Below, one piece after another: positions 14,336-23,033 of a DNA stretch of 23,034 bases. This DNA comes from Lithacetigena sp037446255 [NCBI: Coprothermobacterota bacterium] (GTDB lineage: Bacteria; Coprothermobacterota; HKB111), in contig JBBIIY010000016.1 in NCBI GenBank assembly GCA_037446255.1, positions 1-23,034 of the forward strand. The letters are read 5' to 3'. The position numbers were made by a program, and so were the translations under genes. Numbering within the stretch: the stretch's first letter is position 1; each line of letters starts with the position of its first letter. The notes under the pieces are model-generated. The model was given only the letters and a program-made list of their open reading frames with translations, was not told the origin of the DNA and did no database searches.

Positions 14336-17029
14336 TTGGAGCAGGAGAACAAATTAACCGAAACTTTATCTCATGATAGTAAACTAAAAACATATATTCT
14401 ACGCTTTCTACCAATCATACTGATTATCGGGTTATCCCTCTTTATAAGAGTTTATATGCCCTGGGGCGTTTCTGTAAGAGATGGTTTCGTCAGAATTGCT
14501 GCTGATGATGCTCCTTATCATCTGAGATTGATAGAAAATACGGTACACAACTTCCCCCAAAGAATTTATTACGACCCTTTTGTTTTCTTTAAAGATTATA
14601 CTATCTCTTATGTGGGTCCACTGTTCACCTGGCTTGGAAGTTCCTTTGCTTTCCTGTTACAATTCCTATTCTTCGGTGGAGGAACTCCTACTCGCTATAC
14701 CATAGAACTGGCAAGCTCACTTTTGCCTGCTTTTGGTGGAACTATAATCGTTTATCTTGGGTATCTTACTTCCTTATTGTTATTTCAAAACCGAAAAACT
14801 GCTTTGCTTTCTGCTTTGATTTTAGCTACCATGCCTGGTCAGTTTTTAGGAAGGACTTTATTTGGTTTCGCTGACCATCATTTCCTGGAAACCCTATTTT
14901 CCCTATTGGCTTTTTACTTTTTAATGCTTGCTTTGAGAGAAATTGAAAATTTTGATGTTTCTGACTCTGCTGATAATCAATCTCATTTTAAATTAATTAC
15001 TCTCTATTCTTTATCAGGAGGAATAGCCCTTACCCTGTACCTGTTGTCCTGGGTGGGAGCAGCTTTCTTGCTTCCCATGTTATTAGTTTTTCTATTCATC
15101 ATCTTTATAATGAGACACCTGCAGAGTAAATCAACCTCTCCTTTGTTCATATCTATCTTTTTCTTTCTCATCCCTCCTTTTCTGGTTTCTCTGCTCCTTT
15201 TGAGACTAAATGGCCTTGAGCAATTTTTCTACGGTACTTTAATCTTACCTCTCTCATTTACTATGCTATTTATTTTAATAATGAATTTCCTTTCCAAATT
15301 ATTAAACAGTTTACAACTGAATAAATTCCTCTACCCCTTGATTTTCGTTTTTCTTTTTGTTCTCGGTCTGGGAATGCTTAACCTTCCCCTGATCAATTCG
15401 CTATTCCAGGCACCGCTTAATTCAATGCTAAACCTGTTATTTCCCACCGGTCAACTTGCCACCGTTGCCGAAGTTCAACCGATGTTTTTCGTAAATGGTT
15501 TGTTATCTCTTGATTCCGCCTGGGCAAACTTTACGACAAACCTATATTTAGCTTTTATTTCTCTGATTGCTCTCACCTTCATCACCTTAAAAAAGAAAAA
15601 TAGCCTGTTAATTTTCCTGGTTATCTGGAGCTTGTACATGTTAATGGCTACCAATGCCCAAAACAGGTTCGCTTATTACTTAGCCGTTAACATTGCCCTA
15701 CTTTCAGGTTTTGCTGGTATACACATTTTCCAATGGATACTTAATCAAATGAACAAATATGTGGAAAGTGGAAGTTCGGTTTTTGGAGTTTTTAAGTCTG
15801 CGAAAATCATTAAAGTTTTACTATGGATCTGGTTGTTGGTGGTATTGATATATCCCAATTCATTAATAAGTACTTATAGCGCAAGTAGAGGACTGGGCAC
15901 TCACCCTGATTGGTACGACTCCCTAAGCTGGTTAAGCAACAATACTCCATCTCCAGGATTGAGTTATCATGGTACCTATCAACTACCCGAAAAGGGAGAA
16001 GATTATATCTACCCGCCTGGTTCATACAGCGTCATGTCCTGGTGGGATTTCGGTTATATGATCGCTTACTATGGATTAAGAATGCCTGTGGCTAACCCGG
16101 GGGGTTTTGGAGTAGGTAGTTATAGCAATGTTATGTTTTTAGACCTGAATAAAGACGGTCAATTCCAGAAAGAAGAACCACTAATAGTAGATATTAACGA
16201 GGATGGATTTTTTGGAAGTAGCGATATTTTACTATCAGGAACTAAACCTTCAGACAACCAGAAATTAACTAATTTCACCACCGACTATATGTATTATGAT
16301 TACCACCAGGATAAAATGTTCAATCCCCTTGAACCAATAATTTATGATAAAGACAAAAACTTTACCTTTTCTGAAGGGGACGAACTGCTTTATGGGGCTT
16401 TGACTCCTTCCCTGGGGAGTAAGTTGAGATTCATCTCTCTCAACCCCGGTGTTGCTCCTTTCTTTGTGGCTACCGATGTGAAAACTGCTCAAGACCTGCT
16501 TAAATATTACAACACCAGGTATATTATTACCAGCCTTTCTATGGCCACCAGCAGGTTCTGGGCGATGGCCCAGTTAGGTGCGGGTAGTAGGTCAAAATTT
16601 ATTGGTGACTTCCTTATGGAAACAGTCACGGAAGGTGGGGTGGAAATTAAACCGATTACCATTTACTACCCCGAATATTATAAAACTATAATTGCCAGAT
16701 TGCATTTTTTCAAAGGAGAAGAAGTAATTCCCTATAATTCTACCTGGGTAATAGCCTATGAGATCAAAAATGAAGATAACAAGACCTATAAAATTATCAC
16801 CAACGAATGGCTTTTTAAAACTTATTACGAAGCGGTTGAATTTATTAAAAAACAGGAAGGGACTAATTATTTAATTGTGGGAAAATCTCCCAACATAAGT
16901 CCGGTACCCTTAGAAAAATTAGAAAACTTTAAAGCGGTTTATGAAACTATTAATACAGTGCTTAAGTTCCGTCATGACGATAGAAAACTAAGGGGAATCA
17001 TAATTTTTGAATATCTTGGTTTGAAGTAG
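14336..17029 (+). CDS. STT3/AglB-type oligosaccharyltransferase with EF-hand-like module
   Basis: This large membrane enzyme of 897 residues should transfer a lipid-linked glycan to asparagine in secreted proteins. The N-terminal half is a multi-helix membrane domain with the acidic metal motif in the first outer loop (Asp57-Asp58, DDAPYHLR), a second acidic site (DHHFLE, Asp180 to Glu185), and the TVAEVQP segment matching the outer-loop motif that contacts the acceptor. The soluble half opens with the WWDFG sequon-binding motif at 569-573 (WWDYG in most relatives). Right after it, residues 603-682 hold four EF-hand-like loops in two pairs. Each loop has the Asp-x-Asn/Asp-x-Asp/Asn spacing and a final acid. 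AAAGGAG precedes a TTG start. It heads a rhamnose, flippase and glycosyltransferase cluster. N-linkage is inferred from the family. Confidence 0.9.
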   Translation: MEQENKLTETLSHDSKLKTYILRFLPIILIIGLSLFIRVYMPWGVSVRDGFVRIAADDAPYHLRLIENTVHNFPQRIYYDPFVFFKDYTISYVGPLFTWLGSSFAFLLQFLFFGGGTPTRYTIELASSLLPAFGGTIIVYLGYLTSLLLFQNRKTALLSALILATMPGQFLGRTLFGFADHHFLETLFSLLAFYFLMLALREIENFDVSDSADNQSHFKLITLYSLSGGIALTLYLLSWVGAAFLLPMLLVFLFIIFIMRHLQSKSTSPLFISIFFFLIPPFLVSLLLLRLNGLEQFFYGTLILPLSFTMLFILIMNFLSKLLNSLQLNKFLYPLIFVFLFVLGLGMLNLPLINSLFQAPLNSMLNLLFPTGQLATVAEVQPMFFVNGLLSLDSAWANFTTNLYLAFISLIALTFITLKKKNSLLIFLVIWSLYMLMATNAQNRFAYYLAVNIALLSGFAGIHIFQWILNQMNKYVESGSSVFGVFKSAKIIKVLLWIWLLVVLIYPNSLISTYSASRGLGTHPDWYDSLSWLSNNTPSPGLSYHGTYQLPEKGEDYIYPPGSYSVMSWWDFGYMIAYYGLRMPVANPGGFGVGSYSNVMFLDLNKDGQFQKEEPLIVDINEDGFFGSSDILLSGTKPSDNQKLTNFTTDYMYYDYHQDKMFNPLEPIIYDKDKNFTFSEGDELLYGALTPSLGSKLRFISLNPGVAPFFVATDVKTAQDLLKYYNTRYIITSLSMATSRFWAMAQLGAGSRSKFIGDFLMETVTEGGVEIKPITIYYPEYYKTIIARLHFFKGEEVIPYNSTWVIAYEIKNEDNKTYKIITNEWLFKTYYEAVEFIKKQEGTNYLIVGKSPNISPVPLEKLENFKAVYETINTVLKFRHDDRKLRGIIIFEYLGLK

Positions 17030-17057
17030 TGAAGGTTAGATTGTGGGAGGTCGTAAA

Positions 17058-18125
17058 ATGAAAGCAATTATTTTATCTGGTGGAAAAGGAACCCGTCTTA
17101 AGCCTCTTACTTATACCACTGCCAAACAACTGCTTCCTATTGCCAATAAGCCGATTCTTTTTTATGTGCTTGACCAGGTAAAAGAAGCAGGTATTACCGA
17201 TGTGGGCATTATTATTTCCCCCGATACCGGTAACCTGATAAAAACAGCAGTGGGAGATGGCTCCCGGTGGAACTTCAAAGTTACCTATATATTACAAACA
17301 GAACCTCTTGGTTTAGCTCATGCAGTTAAAACAGCTAAAGAATATCTACTGGATTCGCCCTTTTTAATGTTTCTGGGTGATAACCTGATTGGTGGGGGGA
17401 TAGCTGATTTTGTTAAGGAATTTAAAACCAATTTGTGCGATTCTCTGGTTTTATTTAAAGAAGTTCCCGACCCCAGGTTGTTTGGGGTAGCCGAATTAGA
17501 TAGTTGTGGCAAGGTAATCAGGTTGGTAGAAAAACCCAAAGAACCTAAAAGTAACCTGGCAGTAGTTGGGGTTTACCTTTTCAAACCTTCCATTCATAAG
17601 GCTATTGAACAAATAAAACCTTCCTTCAGAGGTGAGTTAGAAATAACTGATGCTATACAGAAACTGCTTGACCAGGGGTTGGAAGTAAAAAGTCACCTGC
17701 TAACTGGTTGGTGGCTGGATACCGGTAAAAAAGATGATTTACTGGAAGCTAACCGGGTAGTATTAGACGACTATACTACAAGGATTATCCAGGGTAATGT
17801 TTGTCCTCAAAGCCAGGTAATTGGCAGGGTAGAGATTGGAATCGGCTCCAATATTCAAAATAGTATAATCAGGGGACCTGTGGTGATTGCTTCCAATTGT
17901 CAGGTATTAAACTCCTATATTGGACCATTTTCCAGTATTGGCGAAGGCTCTTTTATTGAAAAATCTTCCCTGGAGCATTCTGTGATTTTAGAAAAATGCA
18001 GAATAAATAATATTGACCGTTTAGCAGATAGTATCATGGGAAAAAATGCTTCCGTGGTAAGAACCGAGAACAACTTTAAAGCCCTCAGGGTTTTTATTGG
18101 TGATGACGCCAGGTTGGAACTGTAA
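17058..18125 (+). CDS. rmlA: Glucose-1-phosphate thymidylyltransferase, long form
   Basis: This cytosolic nucleotidyltransferase of 355 residues makes dTDP-glucose from dTTP and glucose-1-phosphate, the first step to dTDP-L-rhamnose. The N-terminal Rossmann-like domain begins MKAIILSGGKGTRLKPLT, with the nucleotide loop at 8-16, and continues with KQLLPIANKP and FLGDN (metal site). After about residue 240 the chain becomes a left-handed beta-helix of hexapeptide repeats (VIGRVEIGIGSNIQNSIIRGPVVI). This is the longer StrD/archaeal-type architecture rather than the 290-residue enterobacterial RmlA. The ATG at 17058 follows GGGAGG by about 7 bases. An in-frame GTG at 17043 lacks a ribosome site. 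rmlD follows after 6 bases. Confidence 0.92.
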   Translation: MKAIILSGGKGTRLKPLTYTTAKQLLPIANKPILFYVLDQVKEAGITDVGIIISPDTGNLIKTAVGDGSRWNFKVTYILQTEPLGLAHAVKTAKEYLLDSPFLMFLGDNLIGGGIADFVKEFKTNLCDSLVLFKEVPDPRLFGVAELDSCGKVIRLVEKPKEPKSNLAVVGVYLFKPSIHKAIEQIKPSFRGELEITDAIQKLLDQGLEVKSHLLTGWWLDTGKKDDLLEANRVVLDDYTTRIIQGNVCPQSQVIGRVEIGIGSNIQNSIIRGPVVIASNCQVLNSYIGPFSSIGEGSFIEKSSLEHSVILEKCRINNIDRLADSIMGKNASVVRTENNFKALRVFIGDDARLEL

Positions 18126-18131
18126 AAAACT

Positions 18132-18995
18132 ATGTTGAAAGGAAATATCATTATTTTAGGAAGTAGTGGCCAATTAGGCAGTGAATTTTATAATTTTTTT
18201 CAGGATTACCAGCAATTATTTACCTTCAGTCATAAAGGGCTCGACATTACTGAACTTGATACTCTTATAACCACTTTTGCCAAGATTAAACCAACCACGG
18301 TGATAAACTGCACTGCCTATACCCAGGTAGATAAAGCTGAGGAAGAAAGAGATAAGTGTTACCTGGTAAATTCACTGGGTGCCAGAAATGTCGCTTATGC
18401 TTCCTTTTTATCGGGTTCCAAGATAGTATATTTCAGTACAGACTATGTTTTTGACGGAAGAAAAAACGAACCCTACAGGGAATACGACCAGCCCAATCCC
18501 CTTTCCATTTACGGCTGGTCAAAACTATTAGGTGAACAATATACTTCCACCTACAATCCTAACCACTTGATTATCAGAACCTCCTGGTTATACGGTATTC
18601 AGGGCAAGAATTTTATAAAAACAGTGTTAAACCATTATAATAATGGTAAGCACCTGGAAATAGTAGATGACCAGTATGGTTGCCCGACCTACGCCCGGGA
18701 CCTGGTTCAACAAACTGTTTCCTTGCTTAAAAATGATGAGGTGGGACTATTTCACGCGGTTAACAGCGGAGTTACTAATTGGTATCAGTTAGCGGTTAAA
18801 GTATTTGATATTCTGGAAATTGAAGTTGCTATTAAACCGATAAAAACCGGGGATTTTCCAGCTCGGGCTAAAAGACCATCCTTTTCAGTATTGGAGAATT
18901 ACCACCTGAACATAAAAAACTTGAATCTTATGAGAGATTGTCAATTAGCCCTAAAAGATTTTTTACTGACTAACAGGAAGGTGTTGGTAATATGA
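18132..18995 (+). CDS. rmlD: dTDP-4-dehydrorhamnose reductase
   Basis: This short-chain dehydrogenase-like enzyme of 287 residues performs the last, NAD(P)H-dependent step to dTDP-L-rhamnose. The NAD(P)-binding start is LGSSGQLGSEF. FSTDYVFDG lies at 101-109, and the catalytic Tyr127 and Lys131 (YGWSK) have the normal spacing. The length is typical. The upstream ribosome site is poor, so translation probably depends on coupling with rmlA, which ends 6 bases before. Its stop overlaps the rmlB start (ATGA). The order A-D-B-C differs from the common B-D-A-C order. Confidence 0.93.
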   Translation: MLKGNIIILGSSGQLGSEFYNFFQDYQQLFTFSHKGLDITELDTLITTFAKIKPTTVINCTAYTQVDKAEEERDKCYLVNSLGARNVAYASFLSGSKIVYFSTDYVFDGRKNEPYREYDQPNPLSIYGWSKLLGEQYTSTYNPNHLIIRTSWLYGIQGKNFIKTVLNHYNNGKHLEIVDDQYGCPTYARDLVQQTVSLLKNDEVGLFHAVNSGVTNWYQLAVKVFDILEIEVAIKPIKTGDFPARAKRPSFSVLENYHLNIKNLNLMRDCQLALKDFLLTNRKVLVI

Positions 18996-20002
18996 GCAGT
19001 AACACAGTATTAATTACCGGGGGAGCTGGTTTTATTGGTTCCAATTTCATTCACCACCTAAAAAAATCTTATCCTGATTATCGGATTATCAATGTGGATA
19101 AGCTTACTTACGCCAGTAACCTCCATAATCTTCTGGGAGTAGATGAATACCCCGACTATATCTTTGTGAAAGTAGATATTTCCAATAAAGAAGCTATGGA
19201 AAATGTATTTGAGCAATATAACCCAGATTATGTCATCAACTTTGCTGCTGAATCCCATGTGGATAGGAGCATAGAAGGACCTGAAATATTTGTAAAAACT
19301 AATGTTTACGGAGCTCAGATACTTCTGGAATGTGCCAGGACATTCTGGAAAGAAGATAAATTGGCATCTGCCAGATTTCTACAAATAAGTACCGATGAAG
19401 TTTACGGGTCTTTGCCCCTGAGTAGTACCGATAAATTTACCGAACAATCACCCTTACTACCCAATAATCCTTACTCGGCTTCTAAAGCTGGAGCCGACTT
19501 ACTTTGCAAGGCATATTTTAACACCTATGGCTTCCCGGTTTTGATTACCCGCTCCAGTAATAATTTTGGACCCAGACAATACCCCGAAAAACTTATACCT
19601 TTACTAATAAACAATGCCCTGTTAGGTAAAGGCTTGCCCATTTACGGTGATGGACTAAATATCAGAGATTGGTTGTATGTTGAAGATAATTGCCGGGCTA
19701 TTGATATAGTCCTTCATAGTGGTAAACCCGGTGAAATCTATAATATAGGCGCTGACAATGAGTGGAATAATATTGAACTTGTGTATTTATTATGCGAACT
19801 TCTGGCAGAAGAACTGGGCATGGAGAGGGATTGGTATAAGAGATTTATTATTTTTGTCAAAGATAGACCAGGACACGACAAAAAATACTCTTTGAACTTT
19901 GATAAAATTCAGAATGAACTTGGTTGGCAACCAACCTTTGATTTTAAGGAATCTTTAAAAACCACAATCAAATGGTATATTGACCAATATGGAAAAATTT
20001 AA
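18992..20002 (+). CDS. rmlB: dTDP-glucose 4,6-dehydratase
   Basis: This extended short-chain dehydrogenase of 336 residues converts dTDP-glucose to the 4-keto-6-deoxy sugar using a bound NAD. The NAD loop is GGAGFIGSN (10-18), the catalytic TDE is at 134-136, and the Tyr161/Lys165 pair lies in YSASK. RSSNNFGPRQYPEKLIP and the C-terminal DRPGHDKKY signature are characteristic of RmlB rather than related epimerases. GGAAGGTG lies upstream of the ATG inside rmlD. The gene overlaps rmlD by 4 bases and rmlC by 14 bases, showing tight packing of the pathway. Confidence 0.95.
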   Translation: MSSNTVLITGGAGFIGSNFIHHLKKSYPDYRIINVDKLTYASNLHNLLGVDEYPDYIFVKVDISNKEAMENVFEQYNPDYVINFAAESHVDRSIEGPEIFVKTNVYGAQILLECARTFWKEDKLASARFLQISTDEVYGSLPLSSTDKFTEQSPLLPNNPYSASKAGADLLCKAYFNTYGFPVLITRSSNNFGPRQYPEKLIPLLINNALLGKGLPIYGDGLNIRDWLYVEDNCRAIDIVLHSGKPGEIYNIGADNEWNNIELVYLLCELLAEELGMERDWYKRFIIFVKDRPGHDKKYSLNFDKIQNELGWQPTFDFKESLKTTIKWYIDQYGKI

Positions 20003-20534
20003 CTTTATAAAAACTTTTATCCAGGGTTTATTTGTCATAGAACCTTACATTATTAAAGACAATCGCGGCTTTTTTATGGAAACCTATAACTATCAAGATT
20101 TTAAAGAGGCAGGATTAGATATCAATTTTGTACAGGACAACCATTCTAAATCTAATAAATGTGTTTTACGAGGTTTACATTACCAGGTTAAATATCCTCA
20201 AGGAAAACTAATCAGAGTAGTTAAAGGCAAGGTATTTGATGTAGCCGTAGATTTACGAAAAGATTCTCCCACTTATCTAAAATGGTTCGGTACGGAACTT
20301 TCCGAAATAAATAAAAAACAGCTTTATATTCCACCACAATTTGCCCATGGTTTTTTAACTCTTTCCGGGGAAGCAGAGGTTGTATATAAATGCACCGATT
20401 ATTACAGACAGGATGATGAAGCTGGTATTATCTGGAACGATAGAACTATTGGTATAAAATGGCCGATAGATAAAATAGAGGAAGTTATACTTTCTGAAAA
20501 AGATATAAAATGGCCCCTGATAGATACTTTCTAA
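19989..20534 (+). CDS. rmlC: dTDP-4-dehydrorhamnose 3,5-epimerase
   Basis: This cupin-fold epimerase of 181 residues inverts C3 and C5 of the 4-keto sugar to give the L-rhamno form. Diagnostic segments are DNRGFFMETY near the N-terminus, LRGLHYQ with the catalytic His64, FDVAVDLRKDSPTY and PPQFAHGFLTLS. The length is standard. The ATG at 19989 is chosen over an in-frame TTG at 19980 because homologs begin close to this point. There is no clear Shine-Dalgarno, and translation is likely coupled to rmlB, whose stop lies 14 bases inside this gene. Confidence 0.94.
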   Translation: MEKFNFIKTFIQGLFVIEPYIIKDNRGFFMETYNYQDFKEAGLDINFVQDNHSKSNKCVLRGLHYQVKYPQGKLIRVVKGKVFDVAVDLRKDSPTYLKWFGTELSEINKKQLYIPPQFAHGFLTLSGEAEVVYKCTDYYRQDDEAGIIWNDRTIGIKWPIDKIEEVILSEKDIKWPLIDTF

Positions 20535-20541
20535 ATATGAA

Positions 20542-22053
20542 ATGAATTTAGAGATTAGTGGTAAAATCCTGGCCCGAAATACCCTGCTAAACCTTATTGG
20601 ACAAATAATACCTCTTTTAGTTGGCATTATAACTATACCTTTTATTATCAGAGGATTGGGGGTTGAGCGCTTCGGTCTTTTATCTCTAGCTTGGGTAGTT
20701 GTAGGTTATTTTACTATCTTTGATTTAGGGCTGGGGCGAGGCACCACCAAGTTTGTGGCTGAGGCAGTGGGCAAAGGTGAAGACGAACAGATACCTCACC
20801 TTGTCTGGACGGCAGTTACGGTTCAGGCGATATTAGGCATTGCAGGGGCCCTTGTTCTGCTTGGGATTACACCTCTTTTGGCGGAACGAATCCTTAATAT
20901 TCCCACGGAGATAATAAGTGAAGCCAAAATCATCTTTTATATTCTCTCACTTTCCATCCCGGTGATCTTGATTTCCAGCACCTTTAGTGGAGTATTGGAA
21001 GCATTCCAGCGGTTTGATTTAGTAAATATTGTAAAAGTTCCTTCAAATACTTTAACTTTCCTTCTCCCTGTGGTTGGTTTACTATTAGGTTTCAACCTGC
21101 CTGGTATTGTAGCTTTAATTTTGTTGACAAGGATTGGAACATTAGTAGCTTTTGTGGTGATCAATCTCTGTATTACCCCACAATTAAGAAGATACTCGGG
21201 AACCTCTTCTCTCTTCCCTCGTCTCTTCTCCTTTGGAGGATGGGTAACGATATCAAATATTGTTGGGCCAATTTTAGTGTATTTAGACCGCTTCCTGATC
21301 GGCTCTCTTTTGTCATTAGCAGCGGTGGCGTATTACTCAACTCCCTATGAAGCAGTAACCCGTCTTTGGATTATATCTGCCAGCTTAGCAACGACCCTTT
21401 TCCCGGCTTTTAGTTCCTTGGAAGGGGTCAAGGACAGGCAAAAGCTTGGTATGCTTTTTGCCCGCTCCGTCAAATACATTCTTTTAGTATCGGGACCGAT
21501 TATTCTTGTGGTGATGTTGTTTGCTAAAGAAGCCCTGCAGGTATGGTTAGGGGTGGATTTTGCTCAACAAAGTACTTTAGCAATGCAGATTCTTGCCCTT
21601 GGTGTTTTAATTAATTCCCTTGCTCACATTCCTTTTGCGCTCTTGCAGGGAGCGGGACGGCCTGACCTTCCTGCCAAATTCCACCTGCTTCAGCTTCCCA
21701 TTTATGTGGTAATTGCTTGGTTCTCAATCCCCCAATGGGGAATAGCCGGGGCAGCAGGTGCCTGGACCTTTCGTATAGTATTAGATACCATCTTGCTTTT
21801 TGGAGCCTCCTTCAAAGTTTACCAATTAACACCTCGCATTTTGGCATCGAATGGCTTAACACTCGCAAGCCTTACCTTCCTACTGCTTGTAGGCATATCC
21901 TACGGATTAAAAAATCTAATAAGCGCTTTTCCGCTGTTTATTCAGTTCACCCTTTTCTTGATTCTTATCGGCTTATTTGTTTGGTATCTCTGGGGAAAGG
22001 TTTTAGATGTTTGGGATAAAAATATTATTTTGAAAGTGATAAAACCATGGTAG
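20542..22053 (+). CDS. Wzx-type lipid-linked oligosaccharide flippase
   Basis: This integral membrane protein of 503 residues has about 12-14 hydrophobic helices and belongs to the MOP/MATE superfamily polysaccharide-export branch. The N-terminus shows NTLLNLIGQIIPLLVGII and then FGLLSLAWVVVGYFTIFDLGLGRGTTKFVAE, a typical Wzx beginning. It should move undecaprenyl- or polyprenol-linked glycans across the membrane to supply the STT3 transferase (or a polymerase, though no Wzy is seen here). The start follows the rmlC stop by 7 bases without a clear ribosome site, and its end overlaps the next gene by 7 bases. By eye its base composition is less AT-rich than the following methyltransferase gene. 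Confidence 0.88.
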   Translation: MNLEISGKILARNTLLNLIGQIIPLLVGIITIPFIIRGLGVERFGLLSLAWVVVGYFTIFDLGLGRGTTKFVAEAVGKGEDEQIPHLVWTAVTVQAILGIAGALVLLGITPLLAERILNIPTEIISEAKIIFYILSLSIPVILISSTFSGVLEAFQRFDLVNIVKVPSNTLTFLLPVVGLLLGFNLPGIVALILLTRIGTLVAFVVINLCITPQLRRYSGTSSLFPRLFSFGGWVTISNIVGPILVYLDRFLIGSLLSLAAVAYYSTPYEAVTRLWIISASLATTLFPAFSSLEGVKDRQKLGMLFARSVKYILLVSGPIILVVMLFAKEALQVWLGVDFAQQSTLAMQILALGVLINSLAHIPFALLQGAGRPDLPAKFHLLQLPIYVVIAWFSIPQWGIAGAAGAWTFRIVLDTILLFGASFKVYQLTPRILASNGLTLASLTFLLLVGISYGLKNLISAFPLFIQFTLFLILIGLFVWYLWGKVLDVWDKNIILKVIKPW

Positions 22054-23033
22054 AAAGTTTTCTGAGTAAATCACTAAGAATAATTAAGAAAGAGGGGTTG
22101 TTTTCATTTCTTAGAATAGTAAGCTACCATATAATAAAACCTTTTTTAACTCCTTATGCAATTTACAAATTAAGACGAGAAATATACAAAAAAAATAAAT
22201 CCGAAGATTATGTAAATTTTGCCTTTGATTTTAAGGTAGATGGATTAAATATTGTTCCATACCAAATTAAAGAAGAAATTTTGGAATTGCTCAAAATTTT
22301 GGAAAAACTTAAGCCAAAAACAATTCTTGAAATAGGAACCGCAAATGGTGGCACTCTATTCCTCTTTTCCCAAATAGCAGATCCTGATGCAATTATTATA
22401 ACAATTGACTTGCCAGGTGGAAAATTTGGCGGAGGTTATCCAAAGTGGAAAGTTCCATTATATAAATCTTTTACTCGACAAAATCAAAAAATACATTTAA
22501 TAAGGGCAGATTCTCATAATCAAGAGACTTTAGAAAGAGTTCAAGATATTCTTGAGGATAGAAAAGTTGATTTCCTGTTTATTGATGGAGACCATACATA
22601 TGAAGGAGTTAAAAAGGATTTTGAAATGTATAGTCAGTTAGTAGAAAGAGAGAGTAATAGCCATACACTATATAGTCCATCATCCCTTTTTTCCAGATTG
22701 TCAGGTAGAGAAATTTTGGAGAGAGATAAAGCAGAATTACAAGACAAAAGAAATGATTTCCCTGGTAAACCAGACATGGGCCGGGATTGGGATAGTTTTC
22801 AAGGAAGTAGAGGTATCATTGCATTTCACGACATTGTTCCTGGCCCATTTGAAAATGTTGGTGGAGTGCCAAAATTCTGGGATGAAATAAAAATGAAAGA
22901 TAATTGTTTAAATCTAAATGAAATTATAAAGGATAGAACTCAGGGAGGATATGGGATAGGTGTTGTAAAAATCCCAAGAGGAAAAAATGAACCCGAAGGT
23001 AGCAATAATAATCCTAAACTGGAACGGTCTTGA
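22047..23033 (+). CDS. Class I SAM-dependent methyltransferase with an internal insertion
   Basis: This predicted methyltransferase of 328 residues is of the kind found in polysaccharide loci (Methyltransf_24/cephalosporin hydroxylase-like). The SAM site is ILEIGTANGGT (93-103), with an acidic residue after the second strand (TIDLPGG). FLFIDGDHTYEGVKKDFEMY (177-195) and IIAFHDIVPG (257-266) are typical core strands, and the latter pair often holds a metal. Between them, residues about 200-254 form a polar insertion (from RESNSHTLYS to DSFQGSR) where homologs usually go straight from the helix to the next strand. The last 16 codons share DNA with the next gene in another frame. The gene is visibly richer in A and T than the flippase, hinting at a separate origin. 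Substrate is probably a sugar or glycan (inference). Confidence 0.78.
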   Translation: MVESFLSKSLRIIKKEGLFSFLRIVSYHIIKPFLTPYAIYKLRREIYKKNKSEDYVNFAFDFKVDGLNIVPYQIKEEILELLKILEKLKPKTILEIGTANGGTLFLFSQIADPDAIIITIDLPGGKFGGGYPKWKVPLYKSFTRQNQKIHLIRADSHNQETLERVQDILEDRKVDFLFIDGDHTYEGVKKDFEMYSQLVERESNSHTLYSPSSLFSRLSGREILERDKAELQDKRNDFPGKPDMGRDWDSFQGSRGIIAFHDIVPGPFENVGGVPKFWDEIKMKDNCLNLNEIIKDRTQGGYGIGVVKIPRGKNEPEGSNNNPKLERS

